Assembly: GCF_001544475.1 (NCBI RefSeq)
Contig: NZ_FCNW02000004.1
Span: 1-64,000 of the forward strand
Reading direction: 5' to 3'
Source: Caballeronia humi
GTDB taxonomy: Bacteria > Pseudomonadota > Gammaproteobacteria > Burkholderiales > Burkholderiaceae
Length of the DNA stretch: 64,000 nt
Shown here: positions 45,766 through 54,931 of the stretch, piece after piece
Layout: each line of letters opens with the position of its first letter
Numbering within the stretch: the first letter of the stretch is position 1
Program-made: the position numbers and the translations under genes
Notes under the pieces: model-generated
Told to the model about the DNA's origin: nothing
Databases searched by the model: none
Seen by the model: only the letters and a program-made list of their open reading frames with translations

Positions 45766-46830
45766 ATGAAACGCAGCAGTATTTCTATTGCATCGTTAGC
45801 GGCGTTGGCCGCAGGCGCCGCGCATGCGCAGTCGAGCGTGACGCTTTACGGCATCGTCGATGCGGGTGTCGAGTACGTGAATCACGCGAGCGCCGATGGC
45901 GGAGCGGCACGCCTCGTCTCGGGCGGCAAGAATACGTCGCGCTTCGGCATGCGGGGCGTCGAGGAACTGGGTGGCGGACTGAAGGCTATCTTCCAGCTGG
46001 AAAGCGGCATCAACGTCGCGAACGGGCAACTGGACGACGGACCGAACGCGCTCTTCGATCGACGCGCGACGGTGGGCCTGAAACACAAAACGTATGGTCA
46101 GGTGATTCTCGGCCGCACTTTCACGACGACCTACGATTACATGCTGCCCTTCGATCCGATGGCTTACGCGCCGAACTATTCGTGGGCCACGAGTTCGACG
46201 GCGACCGGCGGCCGCAAGGACGGACTCTTCTCGCGCTCCTCCAACGCAGTGCGCTACGACGGCGAATTCAGCGGCTTCAAAATCGGTGCGATGTACGGCT
46301 TCGGCAACGTGCCGGGCAGCATGAAGACGAGTTCGAAATACGATTTCGGCCTTGGATATGCGAGCGGTTCTTTCGCAGTCGTCGCGACGTTCGACCGCCA
46401 GAACGGCGCGAACGACAGCATCACGCCCGCCGATACGACCAACTACATCCAGGGCATCCACGCGGGCGCGAGCTACGATTTCGGCGCGGCGAAAGTGATG
46501 GCGGGCTATCGCAACTACCGGCGCACGTTCAACACACTGGCCGAAACCCTGCGCAGCGACATGTACTGGTTCGGCGGCTCGTATGATTTCGCGCCGGACT
46601 TCACGCTGTACGCCGCGGTCTATCATCAGGACATCAAGGGCGCGAATGATGGCGATCCGACGCTTCTGTCACTGCGCGCAAACTATTCGCTCTCGAAGCG
46701 CACGACGCTTTACCTGTCGGGCGGGTATGCATTTGCACGAAATGACCAGAACGTGAGCCTTTCCCGCGATTTGACGGGCGCCGCCGACACACAGGCGGGC
46801 GTAACAGCCGGCGTCCAGCATCGGTTCTAA
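45766..46830 (+). CDS. outer-membrane porin (Burkholderia OpcP/OmpC type)
   Basis: 354 residues. Signal peptide ending AAGAAHAQ, then SSVTLYGIVDAGVEYVNHAS, the classical start of the Gram-negative porin_4 family; SRFGMRGVEELGGGLKAIFQ and RRATVGLKHKTYGQVILGR follow. It ends with the outer-membrane sorting Phe (GVQHRF). GGAGGA precedes the ATG. About 100 bases after the ATPase gene, so probably part of the same uptake module. Confidence 0.94.
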   Translation: MKRSSISIASLAALAAGAAHAQSSVTLYGIVDAGVEYVNHASADGGAARLVSGGKNTSRFGMRGVEELGGGLKAIFQLESGINVANGQLDDGPNALFDRRATVGLKHKTYGQVILGRTFTTTYDYMLPFDPMAYAPNYSWATSSTATGGRKDGLFSRSSNAVRYDGEFSGFKIGAMYGFGNVPGSMKTSSKYDFGLGYASGSFAVVATFDRQNGANDSITPADTTNYIQGIHAGASYDFGAAKVMAGYRNYRRTFNTLAETLRSDMYWFGGSYDFAPDFTLYAAVYHQDIKGANDGDPTLLSLRANYSLSKRTTLYLSGGYAFARNDQNVSLSRDLTGAADTQAGVTAGVQHRF

Positions 46831-46833
46831 AAA

Positions 46834-46847
46834 TCTGTATAGACAAC
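46834..46847 (+). promoter_or_regulatory. HutC operator 1 of hutH
   Basis: TCTGTATAGACAAC, matching CTTGTATAGACAAG at 11 of 14 positions and with the GT-N-TA-N-AC core; it begins four bases after the porin stop. Confidence 0.65.
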
Positions 46848-46920
46848 CGGCATCCGGCATCAGTGAAATCCCTAGATCCCCCTTGTTTATAAGATAAGGC
46901 CCGTTTAGACTTGGCTCTAA

Positions 46921-46934
46921 CTTGTATAGACAGG
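46921..46934 (+). promoter_or_regulatory. HutC operator 2 of hutH
   Basis: CTTGTATAGACAGG, 13 of 14 to the best form of the repeat, ending seven bases before the hutH ATG. A repressor here would block transcription or initiation directly. Centre-to-centre distance from operator 1 is 87 bp. Confidence 0.75.
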
Positions 46935-46941
46935 ATGAGCC

Positions 46942-48471
46942 ATGATCAAGCTGACGCCCGGATTTCTCACGCTGCCGCAACTGCGCCGCATCGCACGCGG
47001 TTCCGATTCGCTCGAACTCGATCCGGCGAGCTTCGCCGCGATCGATGCCAGCGCGAAGGCCGTCGCCGATATCGCCGCCAAGGGCGAGCCGGCCTACGGC
47101 ATCAACACGGGCTTCGGGAGGCTCGCGAGCACGCACATTCCCGCCGACCAGCTCGAACTGCTGCAACGCAATCTCGTGCTGTCGCATGCGGTAGGCGTCG
47201 GCGAGCCGATGTCGCGACCGGTCGTTCGATTACTGATCGCGCTGAAGCTGTCGAGCCTCGGCCGCGGCCATTCGGGCATCCGCCGCGAAGTGATCGACGC
47301 GCTCATCACGCTTTTCAACGCCGACGTCCTACCGGTTATTCCGGTGAAGGGCTCGGTCGGTGCATCGGGCGATCTGGCGCCGCTCGCGCACATGTCGACG
47401 GTGCTGCTCGGCATCGGCGAGGTCATGATTCGCGGCGAACGCGCGAGCGCGCTGGATGGTTTGAGCATCGCCGGCCTCAAGCCCCTGAGCCTGCAGGCCA
47501 AGGAAGGTCTGGCGTTGCTCAACGGCACGCAAGCCTCCACAGCGCTCGCGCTCTACAACATGTTCGCGATCGAAGACCTGTTCCGCACCGGTCTCGTGTC
47601 GGGCTCGCTGTCGGTCGATGCGGCCGAGGGCTCGGTCGTGCCGTTCGATGCGCGCATCCAAGAATTGCGCGGCCATCGCGGACAGATCGAAGCGGCTGCT
47701 GCTTATCGCACGCTGCTGCAAGGCTCGGGCATCAACCTCTCGCACGCCGATTGCGACAAGGTGCAGGACCCGTACAGCCTGCGCTGCCAGCCGCAAGTGA
47801 TGGGCGCGTGCCTCGACCAGATGCGCCACGCGGCCGACGTCCTGCTGATCGAATCGAATGCGGTCTCCGACAATCCGCTGATCTTCCCCGATACCGGCGA
47901 GGTTCTCTCGGGCGGCAACTTCCACGCTGAGCCGGTCGCCTTTGCGGCCGACAACCTCGCGCTCGCCGCCGCTGAAATCGGCGCGCTGGCCGAGCGCCGG
48001 ATCGCGTTGCTGATCGACACGACGCTCTCCGGCCTGCCCGCGTTTCTCGTGCGTGATGGCGGCGTGAACTCTGGCTTCATGATCGCGCACGTCACGGCGG
48101 CCGCGCTGGCATCGGAGAACAAGACGCTCGCGCATCCGGCGTCGGTCGATTCGCTGCCGACTTCCGCGAACCAGGAAGACCACGTTTCGATGGCGACGTT
48201 CGCAGCCCGCAAGCTCGGCGACATCGCGAGCAACACGGCCAACATTCTCGCGATCGAACTGCTCGCGGCGGCGCAGGGCGTGGACTTGCGCGCGCCGCAC
48301 GAGACGAGCCCGCTGCTCATGGACGTGATGAAGACGCTGCGCGCGAAGGTTGCGCATTACGACATCGATCACTACTTCGCGCCCGATATCGCGGCTATCG
48401 CCACGCTCGTGCAGGAAGGCGAGGTCGCGAAGCACAGCCCGTTCAGTTTCGCGTCGGAACAGCCTGCATGA
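46942..48471 (+). CDS. hutH: histidine ammonia-lyase
   Basis: 509 residues, usual length. Deaminates L-histidine to urocanate, the first step of the pathway. The MIO prosthetic group would form from Ala141-Ser142-Gly143 in [25 protein letters not shown], the substrate-site Tyr region and [12 protein letters not shown] are also present, with [14 protein letters not shown] near the C terminus. First gene of the second hut operon; its stop overlaps the hutC start (ATGA). Confidence 0.98.
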   Translation: MIKLTPGFLTLPQLRRIARGSDSLELDPASFAAIDASAKAVADIAAKGEPAYGINTGFGRLASTHIPADQLELLQRNLVLSHAVGVGEPMSRPVVRLLIALKLSSLGRGHSGIRREVIDALITLFNADVLPVIPVKGSVGASGDLAPLAHMSTVLLGIGEVMIRGERASALDGLSIAGLKPLSLQAKEGLALLNGTQASTALALYNMFAIEDLFRTGLVSGSLSVDAAEGSVVPFDARIQELRGHRGQIEAAAAYRTLLQGSGINLSHADCDKVQDPYSLRCQPQVMGACLDQMRHAADVLLIESNAVSDNPLIFPDTGEVLSGGNFHAEPVAFAADNLALAAAEIGALAERRIALLIDTTLSGLPAFLVRDGGVNSGFMIAHVTAAALASENKTLAHPASVDSLPTSANQEDHVSMATFAARKLGDIASNTANILAIELLAAAQGVDLRAPHETSPLLMDVMKTLRAKVAHYDIDHYFAPDIAAIATLVQEGEVAKHSPFSFASEQPA

Positions 48472-49163
48472 GCACGCCCGCTTATCAGGAGATCAAGGAT
48501 TACATCCTGACGCGCATCCACATCGGCGAGTGGAAGGAGGGCGATCAGGTGCCCTCCGAAAACGAACTGGCGCGCGAGTTCAAGGTCGCGCGCATGACGG
48601 TCAATCGCGCGCTGCGCGAATTGACCGCCGAGCAGATTCTCACGCGCGTGCAGGGCGCGGGCACGTTCGTCGCGCAGCCGAAATATGCGTCGACGCTCGT
48701 CGAAATTCGCAGCATCTCCGATGAAATCGGCGCACGCGGGCATACGTATCGTGCCGAAGTGCTGCATCTTGGCGCTGCGATCGTCGATGAAACGCTCGCC
48801 GATGAAATGCAGCTTGCGGTGGGCAGCCTCGTGTTTCATTCGCGGTTGCTTCACTTCGAGAACGAGCAGCCTGTTCAGATCGAGGAACGTCATGTGAATC
48901 CCGCGCTCGCGCCCGAATATGCGCGACAGGACTTCACCACGACGACGCCGAATCAATACCTGATGGTCGCGGCGCCGTTGCAGCGCGTGGAGTACCGCAT
49001 CGAAGCGGCGATTCCTTCCGACGAAACGCGCCGTTCGCTTGCGATGAAGGAGCATGAGCCTTGCCTGTTGCTGCATCGGCGCACGTGGTCGCGCGATGCG
49101 GTGGCGTCGGTGGCGAATCTCTGGCATCCGGGCGACCGCTATCAGTTCACCGGGCATTTCTGA
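48468..49163 (+). CDS. hutC: histidine utilization repressor HutC (GntR/HutC family)
   Basis: 231 residues. N-terminal GntR winged helix ([40 protein letters not shown]) and UTRA effector domain ([36 protein letters not shown]). HutC proteins bind urocanate, which releases them from operators. As it sits inside the operon it controls, it is autoregulated. The four matching sites in the window are its probable targets, linking both hut loci. Confidence 0.94.
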   Translation: MSTPAYQEIKDYILTRIHIGEWKEGDQVPSENELAREFKVARMTVNRALRELTAEQILTRVQGAGTFVAQPKYASTLVEIRSISDEIGARGHTYRAEVLHLGAAIVDETLADEMQLAVGSLVFHSRLLHFENEQPVQIEERHVNPALAPEYARQDFTTTTPNQYLMVAAPLQRVEYRIEAAIPSDETRRSLAMKEHEPCLLLHRRTWSRDAVASVANLWHPGDRYQFTGHF

Positions 49164-49741
49164 TGAAGCTGATCCGAGGCGCGTCGCTAGTGCCGAAACC
49201 CTGGAAGAACGGCGGGGGCGTCACGCGCGAGATCGATGCCGAGCCCGGCGGTGCCGCGCTCGATGCGTTCACGTGGCGCTTGAGCATCGCGAACGTCGAC
49301 GCGTCCGGGGCGTTCTCCACGTTCCCTGGTATCGATCGCACACTGGTTCTGCTCGAAGGTGCCGGCATGCATCTGCACGAAGCTAATGCGCGCGTGCATG
49401 CGCTGGATCGGCCGCTCGCGATGGCGTCGTTTGCTGGCGAAACCGCGATCGATGCAACGCTCGACAACGGCCCGACGCGCGACTTCAACATAATGGTGCG
49501 GCGTGATCGTGCGACGGCATCGGTGCAGGTGCATCGCGGGTCGGCTGAACTAAGGTCCGATGACAGCATCACGCTCATCTTCTGCGTGCAAGGCCCGCTC
49601 GACGTCACGACGGACGGCGAACGCGTCACGCTGCATGCTGACGATACGCTGCGCCTGGAGACCTCATGCGTCGTGACATGCCTGAGCGAGCACACGTCAT
49701 GGCTGCAAATCAGCATCGCAACAACGGACCATCTCCGATGA
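49163..49741 (+). CDS. hutD: HutD family protein
   Basis: 192 residues from ATG 49163, overlapping the hutC stop. Cupin-fold HutD signature LVPKPWKNGGGVTREIDAEP near the start and WRLSIANVDASGAFSTFPG. HutD is widely conserved in hut operons; a role as governor of urocanate level has been proposed in Pseudomonas, but the chemistry is unknown. Its stop overlaps the hutF start. Confidence 0.92.
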   Translation: MKLIRGASLVPKPWKNGGGVTREIDAEPGGAALDAFTWRLSIANVDASGAFSTFPGIDRTLVLLEGAGMHLHEANARVHALDRPLAMASFAGETAIDATLDNGPTRDFNIMVRRDRATASVQVHRGSAELRSDDSITLIFCVQGPLDVTTDGERVTLHADDTLRLETSCVVTCLSEHTSWLQISIATTDHLR

Positions 49742-51117
49742 CTTCACTTTTCGCCGACCACGCGCGTCTTCCCGATGGCTGGCAGCGCGACGTACTGCTT
49801 GAATGGAACGATGAAGGCACGCTACTCGCGGTCGCGCCTGATAGCGCGATGCCGCCGAATACGCCGCGCGCGGCCGGACCCGTGATCGCGGGGATGCCGA
49901 ACCTGCATTCGCATGCATTCCAGCGCGCAATGGCGGGCCTCACCGAGTATCGCGCGAGCGCCACCGATACATTCTGGAGCTGGCGCGACCTGATGTATCG
50001 TTTTGCCGCGAAGATCGGTCCCGAGCCGCTCGCAGCGATCGCGCGCTGGCTCTACATCGAGATGCTCAAGGCCGGCTACACGTCGGTGTGCGAGTTCCAC
50101 TACGTGCATCACACGAGTGACGGCACGCCCTACGCGAATCGCGCGGAACTCGCGCAACGCGTGGTCGATGCGGCGGAACGCGCGGGCATCGGCATGACGA
50201 TGCTGCCGGTGCTGTACCAATACAGCGGCTTCGACCAAAGCGCGCCACGCGACGATCAACGGCGCTTCCTCAACACGCCCGAGCAACTGCTTGACATGCT
50301 GGAAACGCTGCGTCGCGCGCGGCCCGAAAGCGGTCTGAGGCGCTATGGCGTCGCGCCGCATTCGTTGCGCGCGGTATCGGGTGAATCGCTGTCGAGGCTG
50401 CTCGAAGGTCTCGATGCGCTGTTCGACCGCGCGCCGGTGCACATCCATATCTCGGAGCAAACCGCCGAAGTCGATGCCTGTCTTGCCGCGAATGGTCAGC
50501 GTCCAGTGCAATGGCTGCTCGATCGCTTCTCCGTCGACGATCGCTGGTGCCTCGTGCACGCAACGCATGTCGACGCCAACGAATGCGCGCGCCTCGCGGC
50601 AAGCGGCGCGACGGCGGGCCTGTGCCTCACCACCGAAGCCAATCTCGGCGACGGCATCTTTCCGGCGCGCGAGTATCTCGACGCGGGCGGCCGCATCGGT
50701 CTCGGCTCGGACAGCCATATCGGTGTGGACTGGCGCTCGGAACTGCGGCTTCTCGAATATGGCCAGCGTCTCGCACGGCGCGAGCGCAACGTGCTCGCGT
50801 CGGCGACGCAAAGCCGTCCGTCCGAGCGTCTCTTCGATGCATCGCTCGATGGCGGCGCACGCGCGAGCGGCCGCGCGATCGGCGCGCTCGCGGCAGGCAT
50901 GCGCGCTGACTGGCTCGTGCTCGATGCGGATCATGCGGGCATCGCGGGGCATGATCGCGATACGTGGCTGTCGAGCATCGTGTTCGGTGAGCATGGCGAG
51001 ACGCCGGTTCGCGATGTTTATGTAGCGGGGCGTAAAGTAATCGATGCACGCCATCACGCGGACGAGCAGGAAGCGTTCGCGCACTACCGTGCAGCGCTCG
51101 ACGATCTTCTGCGATAA
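49738..51117 (+). CDS. hutF: formimidoylglutamate deiminase
   Basis: 459 residues, amidohydrolase superfamily. Converts N-formimidoyl-L-glutamate to N-formyl-L-glutamate and ammonia. Metal ligands lie in MPNLHSHAFQRAMAGL, HIHISEQTAEVDAC, LVHATHVDA and GLGSDSHIGVDW; EFHYVHH is another family stretch. The presence of HutF with HutG shows the five-step pathway ending in formate rather than formamide. ATGA overlap with hutD. Confidence 0.96.
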   Translation: MTSLFADHARLPDGWQRDVLLEWNDEGTLLAVAPDSAMPPNTPRAAGPVIAGMPNLHSHAFQRAMAGLTEYRASATDTFWSWRDLMYRFAAKIGPEPLAAIARWLYIEMLKAGYTSVCEFHYVHHTSDGTPYANRAELAQRVVDAAERAGIGMTMLPVLYQYSGFDQSAPRDDQRRFLNTPEQLLDMLETLRRARPESGLRRYGVAPHSLRAVSGESLSRLLEGLDALFDRAPVHIHISEQTAEVDACLAANGQRPVQWLLDRFSVDDRWCLVHATHVDANECARLAASGATAGLCLTTEANLGDGIFPAREYLDAGGRIGLGSDSHIGVDWRSELRLLEYGQRLARRERNVLASATQSRPSERLFDASLDGGARASGRAIGALAAGMRADWLVLDADHAGIAGHDRDTWLSSIVFGEHGETPVRDVYVAGRKVIDARHHADEQEAFAHYRAALDDLLR

Positions 51118-51148
51118 GGTGACGGCAAGAACCTGAGAGACCACGACA

Positions 51149-51952
51149 ATGAACGAATCGCCGATCTATACGCTTGAACGCGGCACCGCGCCGCTCCTGA
51201 TATCGATTCCGCATCGAGGCACGCGCATCCCCGATTCGATCGCCGCCGACATGACGCCGGTGGCGCTGCGCGTCGACGATTGCGACTGGCATCTGGAGCG
51301 GCTGTACGCGTTCGCGAAGGGCATGGGCGCATCGGTCCTGCTGCCCGAGTACGCGCGTTATGTGATCGACCTGAACCGTCCGCCCGATGACGCGAACCTC
51401 TACCCGGGACGCGATACAACGGGTCTTTGTCCCGTCGATACGTTCGAAAAGGAGCCGCTATATTTGACGGGCTGCGAACCTGACGGCGCGCAAATCGATT
51501 CGCGCCGTGCGGCTTTCTGGCAGCCTTATCACGACGCTCTAACGCAGGAGCTCGCAGACCTGCGCTCGAAGCACGGTCGCGTGCTGCTATGGGAAGCGCA
51601 TTCGATCCGCTCGGTGGTGCCGCGTTTTTTCGATGGACGCCTGCCGGATTTCAATTTCGGCACCGCCGATGGCGCGACTGCCGTGACAGGAGTGGCGGAA
51701 GCACTCGCGGATATCGTGAACAAGGACAGGCGTTATACGTCGACAGCGAACGGCCGTTTTAAGGGCGGGTATATCACACGCCGCTATGGGCAGCCTTCCG
51801 CAGGCGTTCACGCGATGCAGCTCGAACTCACACAGATCACATACATGCAGGAAACCTTGCCCTTTGCGTATGACGAAACACGCGCGGCTGAAGTGCAGCC
51901 TTTGCTGGAGAAGCTGCTGACAGTTGCGCTAGAACACGTCAAAGCCGCTTAG
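51149..51952 (+). CDS. hutG: N-formylglutamate deformylase
   Basis: 267 residues. Hydrolyses N-formylglutamate to glutamate and formate, the last Hut step. Family features: LLISIPHRGTRIPDSIAADM, CDWHLERLYAF, YVIDLNRPPDDANLYPGRD, LWEAHSIRSVVPRFFDGRLP and RGY-like GGYITRRYGQP. Starts 31 bases after hutF. Confidence 0.96.
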   Translation: MNESPIYTLERGTAPLLISIPHRGTRIPDSIAADMTPVALRVDDCDWHLERLYAFAKGMGASVLLPEYARYVIDLNRPPDDANLYPGRDTTGLCPVDTFEKEPLYLTGCEPDGAQIDSRRAAFWQPYHDALTQELADLRSKHGRVLLWEAHSIRSVVPRFFDGRLPDFNFGTADGATAVTGVAEALADIVNKDRRYTSTANGRFKGGYITRRYGQPSAGVHAMQLELTQITYMQETLPFAYDETRAAEVQPLLEKLLTVALEHVKAA

Positions 51953-52127
51953 AACCTCACTAGACGACGCCGCGATTATTGTGAAGCAAACAATAATGTT
52001 TCGCGCAATTCGGGGTTTTCCCCAGGTCATGCGGCGCCTAGACTTGTCTTCAAGCAAAACGAATCAGAAACTTAATAAAAGCTTTCCGGTTCTTGCGCAT
52101 TCAAGACAAAACTACTGGAGGTTCATC

Positions 52128-52451
52128 ATGATCAAGTCATTTGTTCCGGCTCTCATTATCGCTGCAGCCTTGGCCGCGCCGACTTTCGCTTTCGCGCAGA
52201 ACAACGCCCCTGTGACGCGCGCCGAAGTTCGCGCCGAACTGGTGCAACTGGAAAAGGCTGGCTACGATCCGTCGGGCGATCGCACGAACTATCCGCAAAA
52301 CATTCAGGCTGCGGAAGCTCGGGTGAGCGCTGCACAAGGCAACGCGGCGACTGGCTACGGTCCTTCGACTGCAGGTTCGTCGGCTTCCGGTCTGCGTGCT
52401 GCTCCGAGCGGCCCGGCTAATCCGGTGAACTCGGTCTACTTCGGCCACTAA
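52128..52451 (+). CDS. DUF4148 domain secreted protein
   Basis: 107 residues from ATG 52128, with CTGGAGG ahead. A signal peptide (SFVPALIIAAALAAPTFAFA|Q) is followed by the DUF4148 core VTRAEVRAELVQLEKAGYDP. Such small periplasmic proteins are abundant in Burkholderia genomes; function unknown. Single gene closed by a strong terminator. Confidence 0.9.
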   Translation: MIKSFVPALIIAAALAAPTFAFAQNNAPVTRAEVRAELVQLEKAGYDPSGDRTNYPQNIQAAEARVSAAQGNAATGYGPSTAGSSASGLRAAPSGPANPVNSVYFGH

Positions 52452-52470
52452 GCAACTTCGCATCATAAGA

Positions 52471-52507
52471 ATCGCCTGCCGCTGAAAAGCGACAGGCGAT
52501 TTTTATT
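52471..52507. terminator. terminator between the DUF4148 and tetR genes
   Basis: ATCGCCTG-C-CGC and GCG-A-CAGGCGAT form a 12-bp stem with one internal mismatch and a short TGAAAA loop, followed by TTTTTATTT. It serves the + strand gene and lies at the convergent junction with the TetR gene. Confidence 0.85.
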
Positions 52508-53201
52508 TGGCCGCCGTATCCGATGACGACACCGCGCCGCAAGCACGAATCACCAGCCGCACGACATCTTCCGTCGCGGCATCGAAGGCTTTTTGCGTCA
52601 GCGCGCGCTTGCCCTTGAGCGCGATGATTTGTGCATCGAAATCGGCGTAATGCTGCGTCGTCGCCCAGATCATGAACATCAGCGTCTCGGGGTCGGTCGG
52701 CGCAAGCAGTCCGCGCGCGATCCAGCTTTCGATCACCTTCACCCGCGAGTCGAGCCACGGCTTGACACGTTCCTTGAGAATATCCTGCATGTGCTCCGCG
52801 CCATGGATGATCTCACTCGCCCACACCTTCGAGCCCAGCGGCCGACGCCTCGACAGATCCATCTTCGCGCGTACATAGCCGCCGATCGCTTCAACTGGGT
52901 CGTCGCTGCATTCGAACGTATCCGCTGCGCGATGCCAGTCTTCGAACAGGTCTTCGAGCACTCGCCGATACAACGCCAGCTTCGTAGGGAAGTAGTAGTG
53001 CAAATTGGCTTTGGGCAAACCCGCGCGCTCGGCGATCATCGCGGTGCTCGCGCCCTCCAGTCCCCGCTCCGCAAAAACCGCTTCGGCACACGCTAAAAGC
53101 TGCGCTTCGTTCGTCTCGCGGATATGCGCCTTGCGCCGCCGCAAAGGTGCTTGCGTGTTGTCGGTTTCCGGACTGCCCGTTGCCGCATCGTCGTGTTTCA
53201 T
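52503..53201 (-). CDS. TetR family regulator, RutR-like
   Basis: 232 residues. Helix-turn-helix (FAERGLEGASTAMIAERAGL, PKANLHYYFPTKLALYRRVL) followed by the YcdC/RutR-type C-terminal domain (WASEIIHGAEHMQDILKERV, LMFMIWATTQHYADFDAQI). RutR senses uracil in E. coli and controls pyrimidine catabolism. Here it is divergent from a reductive pyrimidine degradation operon, whose promoter has an inverted repeat at the start point. Confidence 0.9.
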   Translation of the reverse strand: MKHDDAATGSPETDNTQAPLRRRKAHIRETNEAQLLACAEAVFAERGLEGASTAMIAERAGLPKANLHYYFPTKLALYRRVLEDLFEDWHRAADTFECSDDPVEAIGGYVRAKMDLSRRRPLGSKVWASEIIHGAEHMQDILKERVKPWLDSRVKVIESWIARGLLAPTDPETLMFMIWATTQHYADFDAQIIALKGKRALTQKAFDAATEDVVRLVIRACGAVSSSDTAAK

Positions 53202-53361
53202 CGTTAGCCTTGGCGCGCCCTGAATGCCACGTCGCGCTTGGTTTGCCTTGCTCCGGCCAATCGCTAAAGCGTTTGCTTAATCGCGATTGGTGTTGTACTA
53301 AAGCGTCATGCTGCATCGCAATGGCACGCTTCTCGCTATGTATTGCAGCACACGAAAGACA
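53202..53361. other. upstream half of the tetR-pyrimidine operon gap
   Basis: Holds an imperfect palindromic stretch between AATCGC (53259-53264) and GCGATT (53283-53288), with a near-palindrome TAAAGCGTTTGCTTA inside. It may be the tetR promoter/operator. No gene is seen in it. Confidence 0.35.
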
Positions 53362-53390
53362 TTGATTTGCTTATTTTAATCGGCTACAAC
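53362..53390 (+). promoter_or_regulatory. promoter of the pyrimidine degradation operon
   Basis: TTGATT (53362-53367), exactly 17 bases, TACAAC (53385-53390): four of six matches in each hexamer. Predicted start near 53397, leaving a leader of about 160 bases. Confidence 0.6.
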
Positions 53391-53407
53391 CTGTCCAGTC
53401 GGACAGG
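53390..53407. promoter_or_regulatory. inverted repeat at the operon start point, candidate TetR operator
   Basis: CCTGTCC-AGTC-GGACAGG is a perfect 7-bp inverted repeat whose first base is the last of the -10 hexamer and which covers the predicted start of transcription. Length and symmetry suit a TetR-type dimer, and the divergent RutR-like gene is the obvious candidate to bind it. Confidence 0.65.
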
Positions 53408-53555
53408 ATTCGCAAAGCAGTGCGGTACAGCATCAGGATCATCCCTTAGAAAGAAAAAACGTGCACCGGGTACGTGCGTAAATCCGGGCTGGACGCCCCA
53501 GAACGCAACGCGGATGCACCACATGTCACTCACATACGATTGAAGGAGCGAGCCG

Positions 53556-54836
53556 ATGGACGCGGTAACGGATGCAATCGGATTGGCTGGACTCGATACA
53601 TCGATCAAGGTGAACGGTCAGCGGCTGTGGGACAGCCTGATGACGATGGCGAAGATCGGCGCCACGCCCAAAGGCGGCGTCTGCCGTCTCGCGCTGACCG
53701 ATCTCGACAAGGAAGGGCGCGACCTCATCGTGAGCTGGGCGAAGGAGGCGGGCTGCACGGTCAGCGTCGACCAGATGGGCAACGTGTTCATGCGCCGCGC
53801 GGGACGCAATCCCGATGCGCTTCCCGTCATGACCGGCTCGCATGCAGACTCCCAGCCGACAGGCGGCCGCTTCGACGGCATCTACGGCGTACTCGGCGGA
53901 CTCGAAGTGATCCGCACGCTCAACGACTACGCGATCGACACCGAGCATCCGATCGAAGTCGTGATCTGGACCAATGAGGAAGGCTCGCGCTTCGCGCCAG
54001 CGATGGTTGCTTCGGGCGTATTCGCGGGGGTGTTCACGCTCGACTACGGTCTTTCGCGCAAGGACGTCGACGGCAAGACGATCGGTGAAGAACTGAAGCG
54101 CATCGGTTACGCGGGCGACGTGCCTTGCGGTGGGCGTCAACTGCATGCCGCATTCGAATTGCATATCGAGCAGGGTCCGATTCTCGAAGCGGAAAACAAG
54201 ACGATTGGTGTCGTCACTGATGCGCAAGGCCAGCGCTGGTACGAGATCACGCTGACGGGCCAGGAAGCGCATGCGGGCCCCACGCCGATGCCGCGTCGCA
54301 AGGACGCACTGCTCGGCGCTTCGCGCGTGGTCGATCTCGTCAACCGCATCGGTCTTGATCATGCGCCGCTCGCATGCGCGACGGTCGGCATGATGCAGGT
54401 CCATCCTAACTCGCGCAACGTGATTCCGGGCCGCGTGTTCTTCACCGTCGACTTCCGTCATCCCGAAGATGCCGTGCTCGCGCAAATGGATGCCGAGTTG
54501 CGCGAAGGCGTCGCGCGCATCGCGGGTGCGATCGGGCTCGAAACAGAACTCGAGCAGATCTTCTATTACGAGCCCGTTGCGTTCGATGCAGCGTGCTTGA
54601 AATCCGTGCGCGCCGCGGCCGAGCGCTTCGGTTACTCACATCGCGACATGGTGTCGGGTGCGGGACATGATGCGTGCTACCTGTCGCAAGTCGCGCCGAC
54701 GTCGATGGTCTTCGTGCCTTGCGTCGATGGCATCAGTCACAACGAAATCGAGGACGCCTCGCAGGAATGGATCGAGGCGGGCGCGAACGTCCTGCTTCAC
54801 GCGATGCTGGAGCGAGCTTCGGAACCGGCTTCGTAA
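53556..54836 (+). CDS. M20 Zn-dependent amidohydrolase, probable beta-ureidopropionase
   Basis: 426 residues, hydantoinase/carbamoylase (AmaB/HyuC) branch of M20. Metal site parts: GSHADSQPTGGRFDGIYGVL, WTNEEGSRFAPAM, ELHIEQGPILE, and MVSGAGHDACYLSQVAPT with C-terminal GISHNEIE. Relatives hydrolyse N-carbamoyl-amino acids, N-carbamoyl-beta-alanine or allantoate. Next to preTA and hydA it most likely performs the third step, N-carbamoyl-beta-alanine to beta-alanine, CO2 and ammonia. GAAGGAGC precedes the ATG. Confidence 0.88.
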   Translation: MDAVTDAIGLAGLDTSIKVNGQRLWDSLMTMAKIGATPKGGVCRLALTDLDKEGRDLIVSWAKEAGCTVSVDQMGNVFMRRAGRNPDALPVMTGSHADSQPTGGRFDGIYGVLGGLEVIRTLNDYAIDTEHPIEVVIWTNEEGSRFAPAMVASGVFAGVFTLDYGLSRKDVDGKTIGEELKRIGYAGDVPCGGRQLHAAFELHIEQGPILEAENKTIGVVTDAQGQRWYEITLTGQEAHAGPTPMPRRKDALLGASRVVDLVNRIGLDHAPLACATVGMMQVHPNSRNVIPGRVFFTVDFRHPEDAVLAQMDAELREGVARIAGAIGLETELEQIFYYEPVAFDAACLKSVRAAAERFGYSHRDMVSGAGHDACYLSQVAPTSMVFVPCVDGISHNEIEDASQEWIEAGANVLLHAMLERASEPAS

Positions 54837-54931
54837 CGTCTGTCGAATTTGAATCTGCAACGCCGTCCCGGCTTCACCTTCTGCGAAGCCGGCGGGCACG
54901 GCTACGTCTTCACTTTGACGAAGGAACGCGT

